Below are positions 23,483-35,113 of a stretch of DNA of 64,000 bases, piece by piece. Position 1 is the stretch's first letter. Each line of letters starts with the position of its first letter. Under the pieces are notes generated by a model that was given only the letters and a program-made list of their open reading frames with translations, was not told where the DNA came from and searched no databases. The DNA is from Platanthera guangdongensis. Lineage: Eukaryota > Streptophyta > Magnoliopsida > Asparagales > Orchidaceae. A program made the position numbers and the translations under genes. The DNA lies in NCBI GenBank assembly GCA_039583875.1, contig CM077166.1, positions 93,838,094-93,902,093 of the forward strand, in the 5' to 3' direction.

Positions 23483-24275
23483 CGTGCCTTCTTCAAGATC
23501 AAGAATCCCTCTCTCCTCCTCTTTTGTGCTGTTGTAAAACAAACTACTTTTTTAAGTTTATTTTTTGTTATCGAAAAACACTGACTTGTAATGAAATGAT
23601 GTTTGATCAAATGTATATTTTTTGTTTTGTCCCTTTATTCTACTAGCTCGCTTTCTTTTTTATTGCCTTTATTTGCGAAACGATGTTATCCCTCCGTCTC
23701 GCCAACTCACTCTTACTTTCTTCACTTTGCTTGTCACTTTGCTCAATCTCGTTTACTGCGAGACGACCCTGCGAGACGACCCTGCGATGTGCTCACGCCG
23801 CGAGACAATGCTTTGTCATATCTCGTAACTTTGCTGGAGAGTTTGACCTTTTTTGGAGCGCGAGTTGTCACTTATCTTACTTGTTTGTGAGATCTAACTG
23901 GTATAACCCTCTCGCCATGGCTCAGGATACTCCCGACGCGAGCGGCTATAAGTGATGTAGCCTGCTTAAAAATTATTAAAACGAGCCTTCTGTCTCGCAC
24001 GAGTGCCCACTCGCTGTAGGCGAGACTTTCCTCGTAATTGCCAGCTGTGAGTGCCTCCACTCGCACCGCTCCAGCTTTTGCCTCATAATTTTTTTTCTTA
24101 GACTTAGTAGGGGGGTTTCATAAGGAGGTTTTCCCATTCTGCCATTGAGTGAGTTTACTGCACTGCTAGCTCGATGAGAGCCTGGACAACGGATACCGAA
24201 CCGAGCCAGGCTCGAGGTGATGCAAAATTTCCAAGAACTAAGAATCAATATTTCGAGAATCAATCCTTTCCACCA
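23483..24275. other. Spacer between antisense gene 2 and the array, element B
   Basis: No coding domain. A possible polyadenylation word aatgaaat lies at 23589. Words cgagac and gtctcgcc are frequent (for example gcgagacgaccctgcgagacgaccctgcg at 23757-23785, a short tandem repeat). Confidence 0.5.
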
Positions 24276-27200
24276 CAGGCGAGCCTTCAGACCTGCGAGC
24301 TAGCGAGAGCCAGCTTAACGGGTCTACCTGGTGCCGAGCCGTGCACGGGGTAGTGCAGAACCAAGGACTAAGAACCAGACCTCTCCCCCACAGGCGAGCC
24401 TTCGGACCTGCTAGCTAATGAGACCCAGCGCAGTGGGTCTACCTGCGGCCAAGCCGCACTCGGGGTATTGCAAAACCAAGAACCAAGAACCAGACCTCTC
24501 CCCCACAGGCGAGCCTTCGGACCTCCCAGCTAATGAGAGCCTGCGCAGCGGGTCTACCTGGGGCCGAGCTGCGCTCGGGGTAGTGCAAAACCAAGGACCA
24601 AGAACCAGACCACTCCCCCACAGGCGAGCCTTCGGATCTGCCAGCTAATGAGAGCCTGCGCAGCAGGTCTACCTAGGGCCGAGCCGCTCTTGGGGTAGTG
24701 CAGAACCAAGGACCAAGAACCAGACCTCTCCCCCATAGGCGAGCCTTCGGAGCTTCCAGCTAATGAGAGCCTGCATAGCATGTCTACCTGGGGCCAAGCC
24801 GCGCTCGGGTTAGTGCAGAACCAATGACCAAGAACCAGACCTCTCCCCCACAGGCGAGCCTTCGCACCTGCTAGCTAATGAGAGCCTACACAGCGGGTCT
24901 ACCTGGGGCCGATCCGCGCTCGGTGTAGTGCAGAACCAAGGACCAAGAACCAGAACTCTCCCCCATAGGCGATCCTTCGGACCTGCCAGCTAATGTGAGC
25001 CTGTGCAGCGGGTCTACCTGGGGCCGAGCCGCGCTCGGGGTAGTGCAGAAGCAAGGACCAAGAACCAGACCTCTCTGCCACATGCGAGCCTTCGGACCTG
25101 CCAGCTAATGAGAGCCTACGCAGCGGGTCTACCTGGGGCGAAGCCGCGCTCGGGGTAATGCAGAACCAAGGACCAAGAACCAGACCTCTCCCCCACAGGC
25201 GAGCCTTTGAACCTGTCAGCTAATGAGAGCCTGCTTAGCGGGTCTACCTGGTGCCGAGCCGTGCACGGGGTAGTGCAGAACCAAGGACTAAGAACCAGAC
25301 CTCTCCCCCACAGGCGAGCCTTTGGACCTGCTAGCTAATGAGACCCAGCGCAGTGGGTCTACCTGCGGCCAAGCCGCACTCGGGGTAGTGCAAAATCAAG
25401 AACCAAGCACCAGACCTCTCCCCCACAGGCGAGCCTTTGGACCTCCCAGCTAATGAGAGCCTGTGCAGCGGGTCTACCTGGGGCCGAGCCGCGCTCGGGG
25501 TAGTGCAAAACCAAGGACCAAGAACCAGACCTCTCCCCCACAGGCGAGCCTTCGGATCTGCCAGCTAATGAGAGCCTGCGCAGCAGGTCTACCTTTGGCC
25601 GAGCCGTGCTTGGGGTAGTGCAGAACCAAGGACCAAGAACCAGACCTCTCCCCCATAGGCGAGCCTTCGGACCTTCCAGCTAATGAGAGCCTGCACAGCG
25701 TGTCTACATGGGGCCAAGCCGCGCTCGGTTTAGTGCAGAACCAACGACCAAGAACCAGACCTCTCCCCCACAGGCGAGCCTTCGCACCTGCTAGCTAATG
25801 AGAGCCTACACAGCGGGTCTACCTGGGGCCGATCCGCGCTCGGGGTAGTGCAGAACCAAGGACCAAGAACCAGAACTCTCCCCCACAGGCGAGCCTTCAG
25901 ACCTGCGAGCTAATGTGAGCCTGTGCAGCGGGTCTACCTGGGGCCGAGCCGCACTCGGGGTAGTGCAGAAGCAAGGACCAAGAACCAGACCTCTCCTCCA
26001 CAGGCGAGCCTTCGGACCTGCCAACTAATTAGAGCCTGCGCAGTGGGTCTACCTGGGGCCGAGCCGCGCTCGGGGTAATGTAGAACCAAGGACCAAGAAC
26101 CAGACCTCTCCCCCACAGGCGAGCCTTTGAACCTATCAGCTAATGAGAGCCTGCGCAGCAGGTCTACCTGGGGCCGAGCCGTGCTCAGGATAGTGCAGAA
26201 CTAAGGACCAAGAACTAGACCACTCCCCCACAGGCGAGCCTTCGGACCTACCAGGTAATGAGAGCCTGTGCAGCGGGTCTACCTAGGGCCGCGTCGCGCT
26301 CGGGGTAGTGGAGAACCAAGGACCAAGAACCAGACCTCTCCCCCACAGGCGAGCCTTCGGACCTGCCAGCTAATGAGAGCCTGCGCAGCGGGTCTACCTG
26401 GGCCGAGCCGTGCTCGGGGTAGTGCAGAACCAAGGACCAAGAACCAGACCTCTACCCCACATGCGAGCCTTCAGACCTGCCAACTAATCAGAGCCTGCGC
26501 AGCGGGTCTATCTAGGGCCGAGCCATGCTTAGGGTAGTGCAAAACTAAGGACCAAGAACCCGACCTCTCCGCTATAGGCGAGACTTCGGACCTACCAGCT
26601 AATGAGAGCCTACGCAGCGGGTCTACCTGGGCCAGAGCCGCGCTCGGGGTAGTGCAGAACAAAGGACCAAGAACTAAACCTCTCCCCCACAGGAGAGCCT
26701 TTGGACCTGTCAGCTAATGCGAGCCTGCGCAGTGAGTCTACCTTGGGCCGAGCTGCGCTCGGGGTAGTGCAGAACCAAGGACCAAGAAACAGACCTCTCC
26801 CCCAAAGGTGAGCCTTTGGACCTGCTAGCTAATGAGAGCCTGCGCAGCGAATCTACCTGGGGCCGAGCAGCGCTCGAGGTAGTGCACAATGAAGAACAAG
26901 AACCAGACCTCTCCTCTACAGGAGAGCCTTCAGACCTGCCAGCTAATGAGAGCCTGCGCAGCGAGTCTACCTGTGTCGAGCCGCTCTCGAGGTAGTGCAG
27001 AACAGAGGACTAAGAACCAGACTCTCCCCCACAGGCGAGACTTCGGACCTGCCAGCTAATGAGAGCCTACACGGCGGGTCTACCTGGGGCCGAGCCGTGT
27101 TAGGGGTAGTGCAGAACCAAGAACTAGACCTCTCCCCCACATGCGAGCCTTAGGACCTGCCAGCTAATGAGAGCCTGAGCAGCGGGTCTACCTAGGGCCG

Positions 27201-27455
27201 ATCCGCGCTCGGGGTAGTGCAGAACCAAGGACCAAGAACCTGACCTCTCCCCCATAGGCGAGCCTTCAGACCTGCCAGCTAATGAGAATCTGCGCAATGG
27301 GTCTACCTGGGCCAGAGCCGCGCTCGGGGTAGTGCAGAACCAAGGACCAAGAACCAGGCCTCTCCACCATAGGTGAGACTTCGGACCTGCCATCTAATGA
27401 GAGCCTGCGCAGCGGGTCTACCTAGGGCCGAGCCGTGCTCGGGGTGGTGTAGAAG
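24276..27455 (+). repeat. Tandem array of element B, 115 bp x about 27
   Basis: The unit of 115 bp includes cctgccagctaatgagagcc followed by tgcgcagcgggtctacctgg and a spacer with aaccaaggaccaagaacc. Eight-unit blocks of about 920 bp are repeated once: 24310-25229 matches 25230-26150 in its rare variants. The array lies between the integrase end (27564) and the antisense genes, the 3' UTR position where Tat/Ogre elements are known to grow satellites. Because 115 is not a multiple of three, the many 60-90 codon ORFs on the minus strand are artefacts. Confidence 0.95.
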
Positions 27456-27563
27456 CGACCATCTTCCTGTTGTTAGGATTTCACAGTAGGTCAAGACAAG
27501 AAGTGATTTGAAAAATATATTATAATGTACTTGATTTGAGTATACAATTTTTGCCCTCCCTTC

Positions 27564-28990
27564 TCATGGGTAGAAGCGTTTCAAGTCATCGCTGCTCCAG
27601 GTGTGGCTCATGGTCCTACCCTCCACATCCTGGAGGTGGTAACCTCCTGCTCTCAGGACCCTCTCAACAATATAAGGCCCTTCCCAATTTTGGTTGAGCT
27701 TACCCACGGGGGCGGATCTCCACGCAGCATCAACTTTCTTTAGCACCAGATCTCCTTCCGTAAATTTCTTGATCCTAATATGCTTGTCGAAGTATCTTGC
27801 CATCCGCCATTTGATCTCTTCCTATCTGTTGGTCGCGATGTCGCATAGCTCTTCTACCATGTCCAGCGAGAGGCATAAGCCCTCTTCATTTTCTAGCCTC
27901 CAAGCCTCGTCTCTATCACCTACAGCCGCAACTCGTGGGGACCGTACCTCAAATTTCACCGGCAGGACCGCCTCACACCCATGGGAAAGTTTGAATGGGG
28001 TCTCGCCGGTAGCCATGTTCGGAGTTGTCCGCAAGGCCCACAATACTGAGGGGAGCTTTTCCACCCAACTCCCCCTCAAGTTCTCTACCTTCTTCTTGAG
28101 CAGATTCATGATGATTTTGTTGGCCGCCTCCATATGACTGTTGCTCTTGGGGCGGTGGATAGAGCCAACCTGATGTCGATGCCCAGCTGAGTGCGGAAAC
28201 TTATGAACTCCTCACATGCAAATTGAGGACCATTGTCCGTGATGATGGCCTGAGGCATCCCGTGCCTGTAGATGATCTCTCCCCAAACAAAGTTCCTGAT
28301 GACCTGGGAGGTTACTCTGGCCAGCGCCTTGACCTCCAGCCACTTAGAGAAGTAGTCGATCAAAACCAAGAGGAACCTCCTTTGCCAACTAGCCGGAGGG
28401 AAAGGGACAACTAAATCCATCCCCCAGATATCGAACGACCATGGTGTTGTGATGCTTTGGAGCCTCTGAGCGGGCAAGAGCTGGAGGGGGCGTAGAGCTG
28501 GCATTTTTGGCACCTCCTCGCAAACTCCACGACATCCTTCCTCAGGTTGGGCCATAAGTACCCCTGCCTAACCACCCTTGCCTCCAACGTTCTACCTCTG
28601 GAATGGCTACCACATTCCCCCGAGTGCACCTCCTCCAGAATCAACCGGGTCTCTTCTTCTGCCACACATCGCGCCAGAAAGCCCGAAAGCATCTTCCGAT
28701 GTAGGCTTCCTTCATGCATGAGACAATGGGCCGCCTTATGCCGAACGTTCTTGGACTCCTTGATCCCCTCATGGAGGTTGCTCGTGACGAAGAAGGTCAC
28801 GAAGGGATCCACCCATTAGGGTCGCCGATCTACTTCCATGAGCTCCCCTTCCTCGATCGCTGGATGGAACAGAAAGGTCAAGGTTCCCCCTCCCCGAGGT
28901 CCAAACATAGCCAACCGATCGGCAATTGTACTCTCCTCTCTGGGAATGTATTGCATAGAGAACATCCGGAACCCTCCGATGATTGCCCTT
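27564..28990 (-). pseudogene. Integrase of element B
   Basis: The minus-strand pieces are 28812-28411 (N-terminal zinc-binding part, CQKCQLYAP), 28555-28106 (catalytic core with GMDLVVPFPPAS and TDNGPQFACEEF), 28133-27822 (MEAANKIIMNLLKKKVENL, supplying the third acidic residue, and ALRTTPNMATGETPFKLSHG) and 27803-27564 (C-terminal domain, MARYFDKHIRIKKF and DLVLKKVDAAWR). Core residues D, D and E are all visible, but the four pieces lie in different frames or are split by stops. The enzyme would join element cDNA to host DNA in the nucleus. It is the last pol domain, about 110 bp upstream of the array. Confidence 0.85.
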
Positions 28991-28992
28991 AC

Positions 28993-29686
28993 CTAGGACA
29001 AGTACTTCACGAGGGTGGGTTCTCGAGCTTTAAACTCTCCTCGAATCTGCGATGCCACCCCCAATGAGTCCGTGAAAGCCTCCACATCCTGGATCTCAAG
29101 CTCCTTTTCCAAATGAAGGCCAGCTATCATAGCCTCGTACTCCGTCTGGTTGTTAGTTGCTGGAAAGTGCAAGACCACCGCTTGCACTATGGTGACCCCT
29201 TGAGGACTTGTCAATACCACCCCTGCTCCGAGGGAGTGCTTTCCCGAGGCTCCATCAACCGTCATCTTCCACACCTCGTGCGGCAGCGACTTCTCGGCCC
29301 CGACCTCCACACCGTAGTCTGCCAAGAAGTCGGCCCCCACCTGTTCCTTAATGGAAACCCTTAGCACGAATGAGATATTGAAATCACTCAACTCGATAGA
29401 TCACTTGGCCAGCCTGCTCGAGTGCTCCACTACTTCAAAAATCTTACGGAGGGATGGTCTGTCACCACCCTGATCGAATGTGCTTGGAAATATGGCCGGA
29501 GCTTCCTGGCCGAAACGTTCAAGGCGTATGCTAACTTTTCTAAGATAGGGTAACAAAGCTCTACCTTCTTTAGGATCCTGCTAACATAGTAGATTGGCAA
29601 CTACTTCCTACCCTCTTCCCTAACCAGAAAAGAGCTCACCGCCTCTGCTCCCACTCCGATATACAAGGCCAAGTCGTCCGCCTCCT
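28993..29686 (-). pseudogene. RNase H and second, archaeal-type RNase H of element B
   Basis: The first RNase H (about 29686-29395) is broken by stops but still recognisable from LPIYYVSR-like and RPYFQAHSIRVVTDHPS-like text on the minus strand. The second (29391-28993) is open and has WKMTVDGASGKHSLGAG, NNQTEYEAMIAGLHL and AFTDSLGVASQIRGEFKARE, the signature of the extra RNase H carried by Tat elements. RNase H removes the RNA strand after first-strand synthesis and trims primers. The order RT-RNaseH-second RNaseH-integrase matches C. Confidence 0.8.
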
Positions 29687-30547
29687 TTAGGTTTGAAGTA
29701 GAGGATCTAGGGAGAGCGGCTTCCTCATCCTTTGAAAAGCTTCTTCAAACTCGACGGTCCACTCGAACCATTGGTTACCTCGCAGCACCTTGAAGAATGA
29801 TGAGCATTTCACTCCCGACCTGGAGAGGAATCTACTTAGGCCGGCCAGCTTGCCTGTCAAGTGCTGGACCTTCTTAACATTGTGTGGTGACTCCAGCTCT
29901 AGGATATCCTTCACCTTATCTGGGTTGGGTTCCACCCCCGCCGGGGTCAGGAGATGCCCAAGGAACTTCCCACGGCTCGCCCCTAAAACACACTTTAAGG
30001 GATTCAGCCTCATATTGAACTTCTGCACAGTGGTGAACGTGTCCTCCAGGTCCCGAAGATGTGAGTCCACGCCCTTGCTTTTAACCATTAGGTCATCAAC
30101 ATAGACCTCCAGTTTCCTCCCCCTTTGGCCTTGGAAGACTCGATCCATCATGCGTTGGTATGTAGCCCCTGTATTTTTTAACCCAAAGGGCATCATCTTA
30201 TAACTGAAGCATACCTCCCTTGTGATGAAGGAGACGTCCATGACGTCGGGAGGGTGCATTCGGATCTGGTGGTAACCTGAAAAAGCATCCAAAAAACTCA
30301 TAATTGAAAAAACAACGGCTGAATCAACCAGCGCGTCGATTCGAGGCAGGGGGTAGCAATCCTTGGGGCATGATTTATTTAATAAAGAAAACTCAATACA
30401 CATGCGCCACTTCCCTCCCCCTTTCTTTACCATTATCACGTTGGAGACCCAGCCTGGGTACTGGATCTCCGAGATGAAGCCAGCCTCTAGAAGCTTCTTG
30501 ACCTCCTTGCGGATTGGTTCTTCCATCTTGGTTGCGATGATCCTCAT
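29687..30547 (-). CDS. Reverse transcriptase of element B, open core
   Basis: This 286-codon frame covers the full fingers-palm-thumb core. Visible are EPIRKEVKKLLEAGFISEIQ, KWRMCIEFSLLNKSCPKDCY, DAFSGYHQIRMHPPD, MMPFGLKNTGATYQRMMD and YVDDLMVKS, with the catalytic YVDD intact. The thumb and connection follow (FLGHLLTPAGVEPNPDKV, LTGKLAGLSRFLSRSG). RT makes element cDNA in the particle. The true product would be part of a longer polyprotein joined to protease upstream and RNase H downstream, but both junctions are broken by stops. It is the best kept gene of B. Confidence 0.85.
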   Translation of the reverse strand: MRIIATKMEEPIRKEVKKLLEAGFISEIQYPGWVSNVIMVKKGGGKWRMCIEFSLLNKSCPKDCYPLPRIDALVDSAVVFSIMSFLDAFSGYHQIRMHPPDVMDVSFITREVCFSYKMMPFGLKNTGATYQRMMDRVFQGQRGRKLEVYVDDLMVKSKGVDSHLRDLEDTFTTVQKFNMRLNPLKCVLGASRGKFLGHLLTPAGVEPNPDKVKDILELESPHNVKKVQHLTGKLAGLSRFLSRSGVKCSSFFKVLRGNQWFEWTVEFEEAFQRMRKPLSLDPLLQT

Positions 30548-31123
30548 CTTCTGGCCTATTGGGCATGTACTAGGATCCAGGTTCTAGCCGTGGCAGGCAA
30601 CATCTGCATCGATGCCCGGCATGTCAGCCACGCTCCAAGCGAAGATGTCGACGTTGCTTTGGATGCAAGCCCACACTCACTCCTAGTCCTCGGGACTCAG
30701 ACTCCCGCTTATCCTCACCTTCTGTACTTGGTCGGTGCTGGTGAATACTTCCATCTCTACCACCTCCTCGGCCGGCTCCAACCATGACTGCTCCCATCTG
30801 GCCCTTGCCTCCTCTTCTTTTCCAAACTCTTCCTCCCTTCCTGCTTCCTCAACTTCCATCACCTCCCCTAGGCTCTCACTCTGCTCCTGCTCAACCTAAA
30901 CGCCTCCATGGGCCTCCCTCTCAATTACTCTTCCTTCCACTTCCACCTACCGACCATCTTGCGGCTCCAACTCTTCGTCCCCCTGAACCACTTAAACACC
31001 TCTTCCCCTCTGCTCCTCCTCAATCTCCTCATCCCTAACAACCTCTTCAGTCTCCGCCATCTCCTTCTCCAACTCCTCCGCCTATGTCATCCAAGATATG
31101 TTGTTGACTGCCATAACATAGCA
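30548..31123 (-). pseudogene. Protease-RT linker of element B
   Basis: Relic of the linker between protease and RT. Compared with C (46890-47500) the acidic, Glu-rich segment and a CHAWSVADMPG-like stretch near 30600-30650 are recognisable, but no long frame is open. The plus-strand ORFs here are Pro/Leu-rich shadows. Confidence 0.5.
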
Positions 31124-31543
31124 CTATATTGCCACCTTCGGGTCCCCTCTGACCCTAACCTGCACCCCTCCATTATTGAACTTGAGGCATTGATGAAATG
31201 AGAAAGCGACACAGCGAAAGGCACTGATGTGGGGACTCCCAAAGATGGCGCTATAGCTGCTCGGGGCATCCACAATCACGAACCTGCAGTTCCGTGACAC
31301 GCCCCCTAACTTCACATACAGCCCCACCCCTCCTTCTACTTCCTTCCTTTCTCCTAAGAAACCAAACAACGACCCATCTGAAGCTATGACCCTCTTTGTC
31401 TCAACCCGCATCTCATCAAAAGCCTTCTTGAAGATCACGTTCACAGAGCTCCCGTTGTCCACCAGGATCTTGGAGACCGTGAAGTTTTCGACCGCCGTCT
31501 GGATCACCAAGGCATTATAGAATGGGTACTCATAATCTGGCAT
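31124..31543 (-). pseudogene. Aspartic protease of element B
   Basis: The 139-codon frame has ILVDNGSSVNVIF at the active site (D-N-G-S-S), then GERKEVEGGVGLYVKLGGV and FVIVDAPSSYSAIFGSPHISA, the standard Tat protease order. The middle residue of the triad is Asn, as in C, so this is a subfamily feature and not damage. Protease would mature Gag and Pol inside the particle. The frame ends at 31124 and the link to RT is broken. Confidence 0.8.
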
Positions 31544-33127
31544 GTCCGCTGAAGAAAAGGTAATTTTTTTCTTTTCGAGGGGGGGCCTGGAAGGTCGAGG
31601 CTACACCCATTCGGAACATGGTCTGGTGGCTCCCCTTTCGAGTTGCCTCAATCCCAACTCCTCCGTGGATCACCCCGATCCCTCCCCTGGTTCCTACATC
31701 CACCTGGTCCTCGCATCTATCTTTCATCTCCTCCTGTTATACCTCCTCGATCTTTACTGGCGGAGCCTGCCTCCTCGACCCCCTGGCTTCTCTCCTTTCC
31801 AAGAACTCTGGACAGGTGGACGTTGCGTGGCGCTCCTCCTGATTGAAGTCCCAAAAAGGGAACGCCACCCTGCCCCTTCTCCCTTCTCCACCATCTCTCA
31901 TTCCAGATCCTCCTCGAGCTCCTCTCCTTCCTCCTCTACCTTGACCGACCTCCATCATCTCCTGCTGATGTGGGAAATGACCCCTCAGCTCCTGCCTCCG
32001 TGCCAGCTGATCGAACCTCCTCGGCTCGTGAAAGTGGTCTCTTCCCTGTATACCACCTCCTAGATCCTGGGGGCGCCCCTCCTGAGGCCTCCAACCTAAC
32101 CTGTTGTTCGACTCCAGGGCCCCCCGTCCTTTATGCAGTCCTTGCTGCCCCTGTCCTCGGGGCTCTTCTATCCTCCTATCTTCTCTCTGATCACTCTGCC
32201 TTCTTATTTCCGACTCCTTCACATCATCCTCCACTAACCTGACCAGCTTCCTTGCAAATGCCGGATTGGCCCTCTCGAAGTCTGTCTCCTTCGCCGCCCT
32301 CTCCATGAGCTCCTCAAAAGAGAGGAGGGCACTCTCTTCAACTCCATGCTAAAGAAAGCTGGCCTCAGTACCAGAGTAAAAGCAAGCATCAATGTATACC
32401 CTGGGACCTCCTGGACTAGCAGGACCTCTTCCTGAAACTGATCCACATAATGTCCCAACGTCTCGTCTTGCTTATGCCTCACCGTGAATAGGCAATCCGC
32501 CTCCTTACGCTTCTTCAATGTTGAGAACCTCAACAAGAAACCTCGAATCAGATCCTCGAAATTGTAGATCGACCATGCCGGCAGCTGGTGGAACTAGTGT
32601 CGTGCCTTCTCCTTCAACGTGATGGCAAATAACCGAAACTTGAAGGCATCCATCACCTGCCTTATTGAAAAAACATCTTTAAAACACTACACGTGCTATA
32701 CAGGGTCATCCTTCCCCGAATAGTAGGACATGTCGGGCTCCCGGAACCCCTCCGGCACCGGGGCCGAGTTGATGAGCTCACTGAACGGGGTCTTGCCACC
32801 TGCCTGCCGAGACGGTATGTCTCGCGGCCTCGTCTGGCTGGTCCGATCCGCGAGACCATGCTTAGGTAAGAGCTCTCGCACATCTGCCTCCCTCTCGCCA
32901 AGTTCTATCGGAATCTCCTTCCCGGGACGCTGGCCTGGGAAGAGCTCTCGCGCCGCCACGTCCCTCTCGTCATCCTCCGCCGGGACCTCCTTCCCTGGGC
33001 GCTGTCCAGGGGAGTTCTCGCCCAAGTGCTGGACCTCCTCTATCTGAACCTGAGGCATTTCCCACTCGCTCCTTGCCGAGAAGGCCAAGCTGATGGTCTG
33101 CAAGACCTCTTGCCTGAAGTCTTCCAC
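31544..33127 (-). pseudogene. Gag of element B
   Basis: The N-terminal frame (33127-32696) includes a three-fold PGQRPGKE-like repeat and ends SELINSAPVPEGFREPDM. It is closed by TAG at 32696-32698 and again at 32687-32689, both where C has Gln. The capsid domain follows (32640-32234, EKARH, FHQLPAWSIYNFEDL, GFLLRFSTLKKRKEADCLF) with frame changes. The frame 32306-31737 contains a degraded zinc finger, WDFNQEERHATSTC, where C has CDFHQEEGHATATC. It would be the particle protein. Several breaks show it is inactive. Confidence 0.8.
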
Positions 33128-33239
33128 AATCTTCCTCGTCTCCTCCTCTCCTCGGGAGGGGGAACCTCCTGAACAAGATCCTTAACCTTCACCTCCTGCC
33201 ATAGGACTAAACTCAAGCTTTTATTGTATCAGCTAACTT

Positions 33240-33256
33240 CCACGCTCACCGCACCA
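33240..33256 (-). other. Primer-binding site of element B
   Basis: On the minus strand tggtgcggtgagcgtgg lies four bases from the LTR end (ttcaaca). The identical site is at 49581-49597 in C. The tRNA species was not assigned. Confidence 0.8.
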
Positions 33257-33260
33257 GAAC

Positions 33261-33986
33261 TGTTGAAGCCAAAACTTGACTTCGACAAAAGTACGAAAAT
33301 AGGGGCGTAGCCAACACCTACTCGTCCCAAGCTCCGTCATCCAACTTGTCGTGAAGGACCAGAAACTGACCCAAAGCATCAGCAGGGATGTCCCACCACT
33401 TACCCGGAAGATCTCTGAGAGCTTCCCCTCCAAAGCCAAAAGCTAGGCTTGGAGCTCCTCAGAAAGCACAGAAAAATCCTCTCTAGTCCCGAGAAAAAAA
33501 GTGATTTTGAAGAACCCCTATGGGTCTATTTATAGTTTTCTGAGTTTGAACTGCTAATAACCATACTGAGATGACCTGAAATTACCAGAGTACCCCTGGT
33601 CGGGCCTGCCAACAGCCAAACTCCGCTATTCTGAGCATTTATATGCAGACCACCAGGGGCAAAAGGGTAAAATTGGCCGGGGTAGAAGAGTAAAATCCCC
33701 CTTGGGTGTAGAAATATAAAAACGGCTTTCTTTCCATGTGGCGAGTGGGGGAGCACCCATCGGCGAGACGGGCCTTCCTGCTCGTCTCGCAGGTATCCTT
33801 TGCTATGGGACCCTCTCGCCGCTAAGAGTCTACTCGCGTCTTAAAAGGGGGCCTCTCGCCCATTTTTGAGACAACCCATCTCGCCTCCTACGAGTGGACC
33901 ATCTGGTCCCACTCGCCTATCAGCATCACTCGCCAACTTTCATCTATGCGCATCTTGAGGGCCTCTCGCGAGCCCGAGGTTGTACA
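33261..33986 (-). repeat. Element B 5' LTR (726 bp)
   Basis: Starts tgttgaagcc and ends ggttgtaca on the plus strand. On the minus strand ctataaataga (about 33535-33525) is a good TATA box for the genomic RNA. It is roughly 93% identical to the 19069 copy. Confidence 0.95.
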
Positions 33987-33991
33987 CTGTA

Positions 33992-35113
33992 TACGTGGAT
34001 GCATCACATGTTGGACTTGGTTGCGAGTTGATGTAAGAAGGTAAAGTGATAGCGTATGAGTCGAGGCAGTTAAACACTCATGAGAATAATTACCCCACGC
34101 ACGATCTAGAATTTGCAGCTGTGATTTATGCCTTAAAGTTATTGAGACATCTTTTATATAGCGCTTTGTGCAAAATTTACACTAATCATAAGAGTTTGAA
34201 GTACGTCTTCACTAAAAAGGAATTGAATTTACGCCAGCGGAGGTGGTTGGAATATGTGCCAGATTATGATGTTGAGATTCAATATCATCCAGTCAAAGCT
34301 AACGTGGTAGCCGATGATTTGAGTATAAAGTCGGCGAAGATTTTTAATCTTTCTGTGGATTCGCTGGTGGAAGAATTTCATCTGATGGATATATCGGTGG
34401 GGAGTAACGACTAGCCCAGTAGTTTGGAAGTGTTAGAGCCTTCATGGATTTCACTAATGAGGCTGCATCAAAAGGATGATCCTGATTTGATGCACCTTTA
34501 TAATAGAACTTCGAAAAGAGAATTGCCAGAATTTTTGATTGATGACTCGGGTACTTTGAAGTACCTCGACAGATTTTGCATCCCCAATGCTGAAGATATA
34601 CGTGTTAAGTTGTGCGAGGAGGCGCATGATTCTAGTGTTGCGTACCACCCTGGTTCTACAAAAATGCATCGAGATATGAAGCAGATTGCCTGGTGGTAAG
34701 GTATGAATGGTGATATAGCTAAGCATGTGTCAGAATGTTTTACTTTCAAGCGAGTGAAGGCCAATCATGGTAGGCCTGGAGGAAGTTAATGCCCTTGGAG
34801 ATCCAAGTTGGAAGTGCGAGAGTATTTCAATGGATTTTATTATTGGTTTGCCGAGATCTCTCCGTAGATAAGACTCAGTTTGGGTCATCGTGGATAGATT
34901 GACGAAGTGTGCTCACTTTGTACTATTTAAGATCGATTACTCCAAAAAGAAAATAGCTGTGTTGTACTTGGATGAAGTCATCAGGTTACAAGGAGTTCCT
35001 ATCAGTATTGTATCAGATCGAGACTTCAGGTTTACGTATCGCTTTTGGAAGTGTTTACTGGAAGGATTGTGTACCGATCTGCAGTATTCACTGCTTATCA
35101 TTCAGAGACTAAT
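33992..35113 (+). pseudogene. RNase H and N-terminal integrase of element A, after insertion B
   Basis: RNase H continues with YVDASHVGLGCELM, a stop, and the frame 34046-34414 (VIAYESRQLNTHENNYPTHD, YTNHKSLKYVFTKKELNLRQ, YHPVKANVVADDLS). The usual T-D-H-K is T-N-H-K, so a catalytic Asp is lost. Integrase begins near 34430. Its zinc finger keeps the His pair (AHDSSVAYHPGSTKMHRDMK) but has CFTFK where the family has C-x-x-C. The core is present in pieces (SVWVIVDRLTKCAHF, SIVSDRDFRFTYRFWK). It is interrupted at 35114 by a 671-bp insertion. Several stops occur. Confidence 0.85.

Larger units (their letters stand above)
19069..33986 (-). mobile_element. Element B: full-length Tat-lineage LTR retrotransposon with antisense genes
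   Basis: B has two LTRs of about 725 bp (19069-19792 and 33261-33986), TG...CA ends and a 5-bp duplication. On the minus strand it reads PBS, gag, protease, RT, RNase H, second RNase H, integrase. Then come a 3.2-kb tandem array and, on the plus strand, two antisense genes before the PPT and 3' LTR. The dual RNase H and the antisense ORF region are marks of the Tat clade (Grande, RIRE2, Ogre relatives). LTR copies agree at roughly 93%. All genes have stops or frameshifts, so it is dead but structurally complete at 14.9 kb. Confidence 0.95.

Noticed and set aside
24439..27494. Many 60-90 codon minus-strand ORFs of similar sequence (SGSWSLVLHYPE type)
   Set aside because: They come from the 115-bp tandem unit read in shifting frames; the period is not a multiple of three and no domain is present.
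30784..32242. Plus-strand Pro/Leu-rich ORFs opposite gag-protease of B, and the like opposite C (47110-48996)
   Set aside because: Shadows of minus-strand Glu/Arg-rich coding sequence. Unlike aORF1/aORF2 they have no conserved introns, TATA or homologous domain.
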